Origin: Rhodosalinus sp041365695
GTDB taxonomy: Bacteria > Pseudomonadota > Alphaproteobacteria > Rhodobacterales > Rhodobacteraceae
Assembly: GCF_041365695.1 (NCBI RefSeq)
Contig: NZ_JBGFSJ010000007.1
Span: forward strand, 62,001-126,000
Direction of reading: 5' to 3'
Length of the DNA stretch: 64,000 nt
Shown here: piece after piece, positions 1-8,128 of the stretch
Numbering within the stretch: position 1 is the first letter of the stretch
How the letters are laid out: every line of letters begins with the position of its first letter
Made by a program: the position numbers and the translations under genes
Notes under the pieces: model-generated
What the model saw: the letters and a program-made list of their open reading frames with translations, nothing else
Told to the model about the DNA's origin: nothing
Database searches by the model: none

Positions 1-2
1 TT

Positions 3-719
3 GTGCTGGTGGAAACGGATCGCGCGGGCACCGTGCGCGCGGTTCATGCTCACCCGCTCGACCGGGTGGCGCCGCGCACGTCCTACACCCTCGTGAACGT
101 CGATCCCGGCGGCGCGCGCCGGCGTTTCGCCGAACTCGGCTGCGTCTCCTTCTCGCGGGGGACGCGGATCACCCTGGCCTCCGGAGAGCAGCGCCCGATA
201 GAGACGCTGGCGCCGGGCGACCGGCTGCTGACGCGAGACGACGGTGCGCAGGAAATCCGCTGGATCGGACGCAGCACGGTGCGCGCTGCGGGCGCCTTCG
301 CGCCCATCGTCATCGCGGCAGGTGCGCTCCACAACACCGGGGAGCTCGTGGTCAGCCCCGATCACCGGCTCTTCGTCTACCAGCGCGAGGATGCGCTCGG
401 CGCCGGCCGGCCCGAGGTGCTGGTGCGCGCCAGGCATCTCGTGAACGGCACCACCGTGCGGCGCCGGGCGGGCGGGTTCGTGGAGTATTTCCAGCTGCTG
501 CTCGACTGCCACCAGATCATCTACGCCGAGGGCATCGCGGCCGAATCGATGCTGCTGGATGCGCGCAACCGGCCCCTGCTGCCCGCGCCGCTCGACCGCG
601 CGCTGGCGAACCGGCTGCCGGGCCACGGCGACGGGGCGCTTCGCGGCCTCGAGGTGCGCGAGACGCTGCTGCGCCGGCCCGACGCGGCCGAGCTTCTGCG
701 CCGCGCCTCGGCACGCTAG
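3..719 (+). CDS. Hint (Hedgehog/intein-like) domain protein, C-terminal part
   Basis: The reading frame is open at the left window edge, so the N-terminus and true start lie outside. About 238 residues are visible. A Hint_2-type domain runs from roughly residue 47 to 190. It begins with a Cys-Val-Ser-Phe-Ser block in the position of the self-processing nucleophile, continues with a PIETLAPGDRLLTRDDG block and has the SPDHRLFV block carrying the conserved His. Roseobacters carry many such proteins, often at the end of large secreted or calcium-binding proteins. Their role is not established, so no function is claimed beyond a possible autoprocessing fold. The gene ends about 90 bp before prfC and probably belongs to a separate unit. 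Confidence 0.75.
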   Translation: MLVETDRAGTVRAVHAHPLDRVAPRTSYTLVNVDPGGARRRFAELGCVSFSRGTRITLASGEQRPIETLAPGDRLLTRDDGAQEIRWIGRSTVRAAGAFAPIVIAAGALHNTGELVVSPDHRLFVYQREDALGAGRPEVLVRARHLVNGTTVRRRAGGFVEYFQLLLDCHQIIYAEGIAAESMLLDARNRPLLPAPLDRALANRLPGHGDGALRGLEVRETLLRRPDAAELLRRASAR

Positions 720-807
720 CGGCGCGACACGAGGGAAAGAGAAGGCGGCCCGGGGCGCCGGCGGGCCGCGATTGCGCGCGCCCCGCCGCTCCCCTATATG
801 CCCGGCC

Positions 808-2415
808 ATGCTGGACACTCTGCCGAACCGCCCCGACCTGCCGCCCGAGATCGCCCGCAGGCGCACCTTCGCCATCATCTCGCATCCCGATGCGGGCAAG
901 ACGACGCTGACCGAGAAGTTCCTGCTTTTCGGCGGCGCGATCCAGATGGCGGGCCAGGTGCGCGCCAAGGGCGAGGCGCGGCGCACGCGCTCGGACTTCA
1001 TGGCGATGGAAAAGGACCGCGGCATCTCCGTCTCGGCCTCGGCGATGTCCTTCGATTACCGGGACTTCCGCTTCAATCTCGTGGACACGCCCGGCCACTC
1101 CGACTTTTCCGAAGACACCTATCGCACGCTCACCGCCGTCGACGCGGCGGTGATGGTGATCGACGGGGCGAAGGGCGTGGAAAGCCAGACGCGCAAGCTC
1201 TTCGAGGTCTGCCGCCTGCGCGACCTGCCGATCCTGACCTTCTGCAACAAGATGGACCGCGAAAGCCGCGACACCTTCGACATCATCGACGAGATCCAGG
1301 AAAACCTCGCCATCGACGTGACACCCGCCTCCTGGCCCATCGGCATGGGGCAGGATTTCCTCGGCTGCTACGACCTGCTGCGCGACCGGCTCGAACTGAT
1401 GGACCGCGCCGATCGGAACCGCGTGGCCGAGACGGTCGAGATCGAGGGCCTCGACGATCCGCGCATGGCCGATCACGTGCCGCCGCAGCTCCTGGCGAAA
1501 CTCCGCGAGGAGGTCGAGATGGCGCGCGCCCTCTTGCCCGCCCTCGATCCGAAGGCGGTGCGCGAGGGGCACATGACGCCGATCTGGTTCGGCTCGGCGA
1601 TCAATTCCTTCGGGGTGAAGGAACTCATGGACGGGATCGGCCGCTACGCGCCCGAACCGCAGGTCCAGCGCGCGGAGCCACGGCAGATTTCCCCTGAAGA
1701 AACAAGCGTCTCTGGCTTTGTCTTCAAGGTTCAGGCGAACATGGACCCCAAGCACCGCGACCGCGTCGCCTTTGTCCGCCTGGCGTCGGGACACTTCAAG
1801 CGCGGCATGAAACTCACTCATGTCCGCACGAAAAAACCGATCACCGTCTCCGCGCCGGTGCTCTTTCTCGCGGCCGACCGCGAACTGGCCGAAGAAGCCT
1901 GGGCGGGCGACATCATCGGCATCCCGAACCACGGCCAGCTCCGCATCGGCGACACGCTGACCGAGGGCGAGGCGATCCGCGTGACCGGCATCCCCTCCTT
2001 CGCGCCGGAGCTTCTGCAATCCGCGCGGGCGGGCGACCCGATGAAGGCCAAGCACCTCGAAAAGGCGCTCATGCAGTTCGCAGAGGAAGGCGCGGCCAAG
2101 GTCTTCAAGCCCGCCATCGGCTCGGGCTTCATCGTGGGCGTGGTGGGCGCGCTCCAGTTCGACGTGCTGGCCAGCCGGATCGAACTGGAATACGGCCTGC
2201 CGGTCCGATTCGAGCCCTCGCAGTTCACCTCGGCCCGCTGGGTCGCCGGAGAGAAGCAGGCGATGGACCGCTTCGTGACCGCCAACAAGCAGCATATCGC
2301 GCATGACAATGACGGCGACACGGTCTACCTGACCCGCCTGCAATGGGACATCGACCGGATCGAGCGCGACTACCCCGAACTCCGGCTCACCGACACCAAG
2401 GAAATGCAGGTGTGA
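808..2415 (+). CDS. prfC: Peptide chain release factor 3 (RF3)
   Basis: This is a cytoplasmic translational GTPase that recycles RF1 and RF2 from the ribosome after peptide release. The 535-residue product is close to the usual length of about 530. G1 is SHPDAGKTT at residues 25-33, G3 is DTPGH at 93-97 and G4 is NKMD at 147-150. The RGISVSASAM switch region is present and the C-terminal half matches the RF3-specific domains. The ATG at 808 places MLDTLPNRPDLPPEIARRRT before the G domain as in relatives; upstream in-frame codons would extend into non-homologous sequence. Its TGA overlaps a following GTG by four bases. Confidence 0.97.
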   Translation: MLDTLPNRPDLPPEIARRRTFAIISHPDAGKTTLTEKFLLFGGAIQMAGQVRAKGEARRTRSDFMAMEKDRGISVSASAMSFDYRDFRFNLVDTPGHSDFSEDTYRTLTAVDAAVMVIDGAKGVESQTRKLFEVCRLRDLPILTFCNKMDRESRDTFDIIDEIQENLAIDVTPASWPIGMGQDFLGCYDLLRDRLELMDRADRNRVAETVEIEGLDDPRMADHVPPQLLAKLREEVEMARALLPALDPKAVREGHMTPIWFGSAINSFGVKELMDGIGRYAPEPQVQRAEPRQISPEETSVSGFVFKVQANMDPKHRDRVAFVRLASGHFKRGMKLTHVRTKKPITVSAPVLFLAADRELAEEAWAGDIIGIPNHGQLRIGDTLTEGEAIRVTGIPSFAPELLQSARAGDPMKAKHLEKALMQFAEEGAAKVFKPAIGSGFIVGVVGALQFDVLASRIELEYGLPVRFEPSQFTSARWVAGEKQAMDRFVTANKQHIAHDNDGDTVYLTRLQWDIDRIERDYPELRLTDTKEMQV

Positions 2416-2636
2416 CACGTCGGAACCGGGTGCGGCCGGTCCGCTCGGAAATCCGCCACGCGTCCGAGGCGGACGCGCTGCCCGATGGCGCCTTCATCCT
2501 CGTAAACGGCGCGGCGTGGCGTGTGACGGGCGGCCACCTGCTGCGTCCCCGGCCCCGCGGCCGCGTTACGGTGCCGAGCCCGCGCGCGACGCGCGCGGGC
2601 TGCCGGGCGGGCCTGCACGCAAGCGCCGGGGCTTGA
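2412..2636 (+). CDS. Small uncharacterised protein coupled to prfC
   Basis: A 74-residue frame starts with GTG at 2412, overlapping the prfC stop codon as GTGA, which suggests translational coupling. The middle reads SEIRHASEADALPDGAFILVNGAAWRV when taken in two pieces, a pattern I associate with short conserved Rhodobacterales proteins of unknown function. The tail from about residue 45 is Arg-rich and low in complexity, as if the usual C-terminus had been shortened or scrambled. No domain is recognised. It could be a decaying gene rather than a functional one. The start choice rests only on the four-base overlap. Confidence 0.4.
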   Translation: MTRRNRVRPVRSEIRHASEADALPDGAFILVNGAAWRVTGGHLLRPRPRGRVTVPSPRATRAGCRAGLHASAGA

Positions 2637-2702
2637 GCCCGCCCGCCCCCGGCCGCAGTCTCTGCCCATGACCGCCCGATCCCGCCGAAAAGACCCCGCG
2701 CC

Positions 2703-3641
2703 ATGACCGCCCCGCGCTGGGGCGTGACCGCCACCGTGAAGGCGCCGCCGCGGGCGGTGCTGGGTTTCGCGGCGCACCATCTCGACCTCGGCGCGCACCG
2801 CGTCTTCGTCTATCTCGACGCCGAGGCGCCCGAGACAGAGGCTCGGCTCGCCGCGCATCCGAAGCTCCGGGTCTTCCGGACGGACGACGACTGGTGGCAA
2901 AAACGGGGTGGCCGGCCCGCCAAGCACCAGGAACGCCAGACGCGCAACCTGCGCCACGCGCTCGACCGGCGCGCGGAGGTCGACTGGCTCGCCCATATCG
3001 ACGTGGACGAGTTCCTGTGGCCGCGCGAGAACTCGGTGGCGGAGGAGTTGGCCGCCCTGCCCGACGACTGCCTTTGCGCCCGCACACGCCCCCTCGAGGC
3101 GCTCGCCGAGCCATCGGGCGGCCCGCCCGTGCATTTCAAGGCGTTCCACCTCGACCGCACCCGGCGGCAGCAGGCCGCGGCGCGGGTCTTCCCGACCTGG
3201 GGCCGCGATCTGCCGGGCGGTTTCCTGAGCCACGTGGCGGGCAAGCTCTTTCTGCGCACGGGACACGGGCTTCGCGCGCGCATCCACAACGCCTGGCTCG
3301 GCGAGGAGCAGAACCCCGGCGAGCGCCCCCTGCCCTGCATCGAGCTCTGCCACCTGCACGCTCCGGACTGGGAGACGTGGATCGGGCAGTATCGCTACCG
3401 GCTGAAGGCCGGGGCCTACCGGGCGGAGCTGACGCCGCAGGCCGGGCCGGGCAGCCGGAATCTGACCGTCCACGCGCTCTTGTCGGAGATCGAGGCGGCC
3501 GCGGGCGAGGACGGGCTTCGCGCCTTCTTCGAGGAGGTCTGCACCGCCACGCCCGAGCGTCTCGCGGCGCTCGCGCGCGAGGGACTGTTGCGGCGATGCG
3601 ACCTCGACCTCGACGCCCGGATCGCGCGGCATTTTTTCTGA
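2703..3641 (+). CDS. Family 2-like glycosyltransferase (Glyco_tranf_2_4 type)
   Basis: The 312-residue soluble protein fits the short glycosyltransferase family with an N-terminal GT-A fold. The start MTAPRWGVTATVKAPP leads into a first strand and helix, and HIDVDEFLWP at residues 98-107 supplies the Asp-x-Asp metal and nucleotide-sugar motif. There is no signal peptide or membrane segment, so it probably acts in the cytoplasm on a glycan precursor. The acceptor and sugar cannot be read from sequence. It is followed at 115 bp by a DegT-type aminotransferase, so the two may contribute to one surface-polysaccharide modification, but no larger polysaccharide cluster is present. Confidence 0.8.
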   Translation: MTAPRWGVTATVKAPPRAVLGFAAHHLDLGAHRVFVYLDAEAPETEARLAAHPKLRVFRTDDDWWQKRGGRPAKHQERQTRNLRHALDRRAEVDWLAHIDVDEFLWPRENSVAEELAALPDDCLCARTRPLEALAEPSGGPPVHFKAFHLDRTRRQQAAARVFPTWGRDLPGGFLSHVAGKLFLRTGHGLRARIHNAWLGEEQNPGERPLPCIELCHLHAPDWETWIGQYRYRLKAGAYRAELTPQAGPGSRNLTVHALLSEIEAAAGEDGLRAFFEEVCTATPERLAALAREGLLRRCDLDLDARIARHFF

Positions 3642-3756
3642 CGGGTCTTGCCGCTGCGGCATTCGGGCCACGCGGCGAACCGCGCAGCGCTTCCGCCTTG
3701 GCCGCATGGTCCTTTTGTTTTACCTTTCCCAAAACATCTATTCAGGATTTCCGAAT

Positions 3757-4947
3757 ATGCGCCAGATGCCCGACGTGCACCACGCCGAAGCGATCCCCGA
3801 GGCCGCGCGCGCCGAGATCGACCGCCTGCTCGCCTCGGGCGATCTTTTCCGCTACACCGCGCCAGCCGACGCGCCGGTGGCACTTCTAGAGCGGGAGTTC
3901 GCGGCGCTGATGGGTGTGGATTACGCGCTCGCCGTCTCGTCCTGCTCGGCGGCGCTCTTCCTGTCGCTGAAGGCGCTCGACCTGCCCCGCGACGCCCGCG
4001 TGCTGATCCCCGGTTTCACCTTCGCCGCGGTGCCCTCGGCGGTGGTGCATGCCGACTGCGTGCCGGTCCTGTGCGAAGTGGGCGCGGACTACCGCGTCGA
4101 CCTCGCCGATTTCGAGGCGAAGCTTGCCGGCGTCGAAGCGGTCATCATCAGCCACATGCGGGGGCACACCTCCGACATGGACGCGATCATGGCGCTTTGT
4201 GACGCGCGCGGCGTGCCGGTGATCGAGGACGCGGCGCATTCGCTCGGCACCACATGGCGCGGGCGCAAGATCGGCACGCTCGGCCGGGCGGGCTGTTTCA
4301 GCTTCCAGAGCTACAAGCTCGTGAACGCGGGCGAAGGCGGCATCCTCGTCACCGACGACGCCGACCTCGTCGCGCGCGCCGTGATCATGTCGGGCGCCTA
4401 CGAGCACAACTGGAAGAAGCACACCGGGCTCGAGGAGGCGTTCCGCCGCTGGCAGAACCTCCTGCCGCTTTACAACATGCGCATGTCGAATCTCTCGGCG
4501 GCGGTAATCCGCCCACAACTGCGCGAGATCCCGCGCCGGGTGCGCGACGGCCGCGCGAACCACGATCTTGTCGCGGCGATGCTGAACGCATCGCCTTCGA
4601 TGACGGTTCCCGCGGCCCTCGACGGCGAGCTGCGCGCACCCGATTCGATCCAGTTCAATCTGGAGGGCCTGGACGAGGCGCAGACCCGCGCCTTCGCCAC
4701 AGAGGCGGGCGCGCGCGGCGTGAAGGTTCAGGTCTTCGGACTGTCAGACGACAACGCCCGCGCCTTCTGGAACTGGCGGTTCCTGCCCGAGATGCCGGAA
4801 CTTCCCGCAACGCGCACCATGCTGATGCGCGCCTGCGACGTGCGCCTGCCCGCGCGGCTGTCGCGGGAGGAGTGCGTCGCGATCGCCGGGGCGCTGGTCG
4901 AGGCGGCAGAGGCGGTATGCGCACCGCCGCGCGCCTACGGAACCTGA
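3757..4947 (+). CDS. DegT/DnrJ/EryC1-type PLP aminotransferase
   Basis: This PLP enzyme family aminates keto-sugars for amino-sugar synthesis. The 396-residue product has the SSCSAALFLS cofactor-phosphate region near 61-70, DAAH at 158-161 and the Schiff-base Lys at 187 in SFQSYKLVNAGEGG. The chosen ATG has CAGGA about nine bases upstream. An in-frame start 51 bases earlier would add an unusual MVLLFYL peptide and is less likely. The 115-bp gap upstream is AT-rich compared with the rest of the window (TTGTTT at 3715, TCTATT near 3737) and may hold its own promoter. The substrate is unknown. It ends five bases from the convergent phaR. Confidence 0.88.
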   Translation: MRQMPDVHHAEAIPEAARAEIDRLLASGDLFRYTAPADAPVALLEREFAALMGVDYALAVSSCSAALFLSLKALDLPRDARVLIPGFTFAAVPSAVVHADCVPVLCEVGADYRVDLADFEAKLAGVEAVIISHMRGHTSDMDAIMALCDARGVPVIEDAAHSLGTTWRGRKIGTLGRAGCFSFQSYKLVNAGEGGILVTDDADLVARAVIMSGAYEHNWKKHTGLEEAFRRWQNLLPLYNMRMSNLSAAVIRPQLREIPRRVRDGRANHDLVAAMLNASPSMTVPAALDGELRAPDSIQFNLEGLDEAQTRAFATEAGARGVKVQVFGLSDDNARAFWNWRFLPEMPELPATRTMLMRACDVRLPARLSREECVAIAGALVEAAEAVCAPPRAYGT

Positions 4948-4951
4948 GGCG

Positions 4952-5509
4952 TCACTCACCCAGCTTGTCGAGCTTCGCCTGAAGCGTCGCGAGCTGCCGC
5001 TTGATCTCGTCCAGATCCTCGGAGCCTTGGCCGTTGTCGTCGTCCTCGCGGCCCGGGCCGGACCAGTTGGCACCCATGCCGCCGGTCATCGCCTTCAGGA
5101 ACGCTTCCTGCTGCGCGCGCATGGCATCGTAGCCCGGCATCGCCGACATGGGGTTTATCTTCTCCATGTTCTCCATCACCTTCGTCTGTCCGTCGCGGAG
5201 CATCTCGAAGGACATGGCGAGGAATTGCGGCACCATGGAGTGCGCGGACGTGGTGTAGCTCCGGACGAGGTCGGTCAGCACGTTGATGGGCAGCACGCTT
5301 TCGCCCTTCGACTCGTGCTCAGCCACGATCTGGAGAAGATACTGCCGGGTCAGGTCGTCACCGGATTTCAGGTCGACGATCTTGACCTCGCGTCCCGCGC
5401 GGATGAAGCCCGCGATATCCTCTAGCGTGACGTAGTCGCTGGTTTCGGTGTTGTAGAGCCGGCGGCTGGCGTAGCGCTTGATCAGGAGCGGCTTTTCGGT
5501 ATCGGCCAC
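4952..5509 (-). CDS. phaR: Polyhydroxyalkanoate synthesis regulator PhaR
   Basis: This is a DNA- and granule-binding repressor: it represses phasin (and its own) expression and is titrated onto nascent PHA granules. The N-terminus LLIKRYASRRLYNTETSDYV is the PHB/PHA accumulation regulator DNA-binding domain, followed by the PHB accumulation middle domain (DLTRQYLLQIVAEHESKG). The C-terminal segment after residue 140 is acidic and coiled-coil-like (SEDLDEIKRQLATLQAKLDKL). Its 185 residues match the family. It lies third in the order phaC-phaP-phaR, 124 bp after phaP and behind a strong terminator, so it probably has its own promoter. Its likely targets, CTGC-N3-GCAG repeats, occur at 6166, 6191 and 8049. 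Confidence 0.96.
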   Translation of the reverse strand: MADTEKPLLIKRYASRRLYNTETSDYVTLEDIAGFIRAGREVKIVDLKSGDDLTRQYLLQIVAEHESKGESVLPINVLTDLVRSYTTSAHSMVPQFLAMSFEMLRDGQTKVMENMEKINPMSAMPGYDAMRAQQEAFLKAMTGGMGANWSGPGREDDDNGQGSEDLDEIKRQLATLQAKLDKLGE

Positions 5510-5565
5510 GGGCTCTCCTCCCCGGATGTGAACGAGAGGAAGCCTAGAATGCCACGGATCAAATG

Positions 5566-5599
5566 AAAAGGGCGGGCACGGCTCTCGCCGCGCCCGCCC
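5566..5599 (-). terminator. Rho-independent terminator after phaP
   Basis: Read on the minus strand, arms of 13 bases (5599-5587 and 5582-5570) pair with one G-U wobble around a GAGA tetraloop, followed by TTTT. It lies 35 bp past the phaP stop and should insulate phaR from phaP transcription. Confidence 0.88.
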
Positions 5600-5633
5600 C
5601 GATGCGTGCCGGGCGCCCGTGGCGCCCCCGCGA

Positions 5634-6098
5634 TCACTTCGACGCGGCGGTGCCGGCCTTCTTGGCGGCGGACGTCATGTCGTTGGTGGCCTTCTTCATG
5701 GCCGCGCTCGCGTCCTCGGTCATGTCCTTGCCGGCCGCCATCATCAGTTCGACGGTGTCCATCTGGACCTTTTTCGCGATCTCGGCGAAGGCGGCCATGT
5801 GCTCTGCGGCCACTTCGGCCTGTGCCGACGCGAAGTCGGTCATCGCCTTGGCGTAGTCCGCGGGCTCGGCTTTCGCCTTCGTCATCTCGCCCATCTTGGA
5901 GATGGTGTCCTTCGTCCACTTCGCCGAAAGCTCCGACGATTTCTCGGCGGCCTCGAGCGCGACGCCGGCCAGCTTCTCGTTGAGCGAGGCGGTCGTCTTG
6001 AAGGCGTCTTCCATGGCGGAATTGTCCACCGGGAACGCGCCCATCATGTCTTTCATCATCTGGGTGAAATCGGTCGTCTGGGTCTTTGCGGTTGCCAT
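5634..6098 (-). CDS. phaP: Phasin, PHA granule surface protein
   Basis: Phasins coat intracellular polyester granules and control their number and size. The 154-residue protein has the phasin_2-type composition: many Ala, Met, Lys and Glu residues in long amphipathic helices, no Cys and no signal peptide. It contains the repeated pattern ADYAKAMTDFASAQAEVAAE and a Lys/Ala-rich tail (MKKATNDMTSAAKKAG). The ATG at 6098 has AAAGGA about eight bases upstream; longer in-frame starts would run through the promoter and operator. The promoter at 6159-6187 contains a PhaR operator in its spacer, so it is likely repressed until granules titrate PhaR. Confidence 0.95.
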   Translation of the reverse strand: MATAKTQTTDFTQMMKDMMGAFPVDNSAMEDAFKTTASLNEKLAGVALEAAEKSSELSAKWTKDTISKMGEMTKAKAEPADYAKAMTDFASAQAEVAAEHMAAFAEIAKKVQMDTVELMMAAGKDMTEDASAAMKKATNDMTSAAKKAGTAASK

Positions 6099-6158
6099 GA
6101 TGCTATCCTTTTGTGCCTTGGTGGAACGGGACTTTCCCCGTGTTCTCCAACTGCACCG

Positions 6159-6187
6159 AATATGCATGCTGCACCGCAGCATTTCAA
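6159..6187 (-). promoter_or_regulatory. phaP promoter
   Basis: On the minus strand TTGAAA (6187-6182) and CATATT (6164-6159) are separated by exactly 17 bases. Transcription would begin near 6152 and leave a leader of about 50 bases before phaP. The spacer is filled by the PhaR operator at 6166-6182. Confidence 0.65.
6166..6182. promoter_or_regulatory. PhaR operator O1, in the phaP promoter spacer
   Basis: A perfect inverted repeat has arms ATGCTGC and GCAGCAT around ACC, containing the CTGC-N3-GCAG core that I recall for PhaR of Rhodobacter sphaeroides. Lying between -35 and -10, it should block RNA polymerase directly when bound. Confidence 0.8.
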
Positions 6188-6190
6188 GCC

Positions 6191-6213
6191 TTTTTGCTGC
6201 GGTGCAGCAAAAA
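6191..6213. promoter_or_regulatory. PhaR operator O2, upstream of the phaP promoter
   Basis: A perfect inverted repeat has ten-base arms TTTTTGCTGC and GCAGCAAAAA around GGT, with the same CTGC-N3-GCAG core. Its centre is 28 bases from the O1 centre. It sits just upstream of the phaP -35 and 21 bases after the phaC stop. The flanking T and A runs could also form a weak bidirectional terminator for phaC; both roles are possible. Confidence 0.78.
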
Positions 6214-6233
6214 CTTCCCTGGCGGCAGGAATG

Positions 6234-8027
6234 TCAGTCGGTTGGCGGCGCCACGACATAGGTTCCGGGGGCCTCGGCCAGCGGCGGATGCTGCGAATCG
6301 CCCGGCTCGCGGGCGGGCACCCACTTGCCGGACCGTCGGGCGAGCCAGCTGTTCCAGCGCGGCCACCAGGAGCCTTCGTGAAACTCCGCCTCGGCCCGCC
6401 AGTTCTCGTGATCCAGCCGGAGGTCGTCGTGGGTATAGTGGCCGTACTTCTTCTTGCTCGGCGGGTTCACGATGCCCGCGATATGCCCCGACTGCGACAG
6501 GATGAAGGTTCTCGACCTGCTCGAGGTCTGCTGAAATCCGCGGTAGCAGTCCTTCCATTGCGCGATGTGATCGGACTCGCAGGAGACGGCGCAGAACGGC
6601 ACGTCCACGTCGCGCAGGCGCAGCGTCTCTCCCATCAGCTCGTAGCCGTCCTCGGCGAAGTCGTTGGCCTGGCAGAGCCTGCGAAGATACTGGATCGCCA
6701 TCTTCGCGGGCAGGTTGGCCCCGTCGCCGTTCCAGTAGAGCAGGTCGAAGGCGGGCGGCGTCTCTCCCATCATGTAGTAGCGGACGGCGGGCCCGAAGAC
6801 GAGGTCGCGCGAGCGCAGGAAGGAAAAGGTCCGACCCATGATCTTGCTCGACAGCACGCCCTTTTGCGTCGCTTCCTCCTCGATCGCGTCCACGAAATCG
6901 TCCTGCAGGAAGGGCGTGAATTCGCCCTGGTCCGAAAAATCGGTGAGCGCGGTCAGGAAGGTGGCCGACCGGACCGACTTGTCGCCCCGCTTCTTCATCA
7001 GCGAAAGCGTCAGCGCCAGCGTGGTTCCCGCGATGCAGTAGCCGACCACGTTGAGACGCTCCTGGCCCGTGATCGCCTTCACCTCGCGCATGGCGGCCAG
7101 GAACCCGTCCTCGATGTAATCCTCCATCCCGACATCGGCATAGGACGGGCCGGGGTTGATCCAGCTCACCATGAAAAGGGTGTAGCCCTGCTCCGTCACC
7201 CATTTGACGAAGCTGTTCTGCGCCTTCAGGTCGAGGATGTAGAACTTGTTGATCCAGGGCGGAAAGACGACGAGCGGCGTCTCGCGCACCTTCTCGGTGG
7301 CGGGCGCATACTGGATCAGCTCGAACATGTGGTTGCGATAGACCACCTTGCCCGGCGTCGTGGCGAGGTTGCCGCCAACCTCGAAGGCGTCCTCGTCCAC
7401 CAGGCGGACGACGAGCTCGCCCTCGTTCGCCTCGAGGTCGGAGACGAGGTTCTCCAGCCCCTTCACGAGGCTCTCGCCCTCCGTTTCCAAGGCCTTTTCA
7501 AGCGCGTCGGGGTTCGTGCCGAGATAGTTGGTGGGCGAGAGCATGTCGACGATCTGGTCGGAGAAATACCTCAGGCGGCGCTTTTCCGTCTCGTCGAGAT
7601 CCTCGATCTTCTCCACCGCCTCGCGCATCGCCTCGGCGTAGATGAGATATTGCTGCTTGATGAAGTTGAAGTAGGGGTGCGTCTTCCACAGAGGGTTGGA
7701 AAAGCGCGGATCGTCCGGCGTGGTATCCTCCGGCGGTGCGAGCTGGCCGCGCGCGAACTGCTGCTGCGCCTCGATGAAATGGACGAGCGACTTGCTCCAG
7801 TAGGTGATCTGGTGCTCGAGCAGCTTGGCGGGGTTGTGCATCCACTCGGACCAGTAGGCCGTCGCGGCGTTGGTGTAGAGCTCTTGATTCGGGCCCTGCA
7901 GCCCGGGATGCGCCGGCGCGCGCCGCGAGAGCGCCGCGATCAGACGCTGCGACAGTTCCTCGATCTTGCGGATATTGTCCTGAAGCGCGGGCGCGGTCTC
8001 AGGCGCATTTTCCTCGTCAGTTGTCAT
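6234..8027 (-). CDS. phaC: Class I polyhydroxyalkanoate synthase
   Basis: This enzyme polymerises (R)-3-hydroxyacyl-CoA into storage polyester at the granule surface. The 597-residue product has the N-terminal PhaC domain, then an alpha/beta-hydrolase core. The lipase-like box GYCIAG places the nucleophile at Cys331, with Asp485 in SDHIAQW and His514 in SGHIAG completing the triad. Length and the absence of a second subunit gene fit class I. The ATG at 8027 is preferred to a GTG at 8042 because the AGGTGG ribosome site overlaps that GTG. The divergent phaZ shares a 101-bp intergenic region with a PhaR operator. Confidence 0.97.
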   Translation of the reverse strand: MTTDEENAPETAPALQDNIRKIEELSQRLIAALSRRAPAHPGLQGPNQELYTNAATAYWSEWMHNPAKLLEHQITYWSKSLVHFIEAQQQFARGQLAPPEDTTPDDPRFSNPLWKTHPYFNFIKQQYLIYAEAMREAVEKIEDLDETEKRRLRYFSDQIVDMLSPTNYLGTNPDALEKALETEGESLVKGLENLVSDLEANEGELVVRLVDEDAFEVGGNLATTPGKVVYRNHMFELIQYAPATEKVRETPLVVFPPWINKFYILDLKAQNSFVKWVTEQGYTLFMVSWINPGPSYADVGMEDYIEDGFLAAMREVKAITGQERLNVVGYCIAGTTLALTLSLMKKRGDKSVRSATFLTALTDFSDQGEFTPFLQDDFVDAIEEEATQKGVLSSKIMGRTFSFLRSRDLVFGPAVRYYMMGETPPAFDLLYWNGDGANLPAKMAIQYLRRLCQANDFAEDGYELMGETLRLRDVDVPFCAVSCESDHIAQWKDCYRGFQQTSSRSRTFILSQSGHIAGIVNPPSKKKYGHYTHDDLRLDHENWRAEAEFHEGSWWPRWNSWLARRSGKWVPAREPGDSQHPPLAEAPGTYVVAPPTD

Positions 8028-8048
8028 GTTAAGGATTTCCACCTATCG

Positions 8049-8065
8049 TCGCTGCCACGCAGCGA
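8049..8065. promoter_or_regulatory. PhaR operator O3, between phaC and phaZ
   Basis: A perfect inverted repeat has arms TCGCTGC and GCAGCGA around CAC, again containing CTGC-N3-GCAG. It lies 22 bases upstream of phaC and 64 upstream of phaZ, so PhaR may control both synthesis and breakdown of the polymer from this site. Confidence 0.75.
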
Positions 8066-8128
8066 AGGTCGCCGACTGCGGGGCCCGGCAACACCGGCGC
8101 CCGAGAGGCAGGTAAAGGAGAAGCATGA

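Noticed and set aside
517..2418. A 633-codon open frame on the minus strand opposite prfC
   Set aside because: It is the codon-position mirror of prfC in GC-rich DNA, with no recognisable domain. prfC on the other strand has all GTPase motifs.
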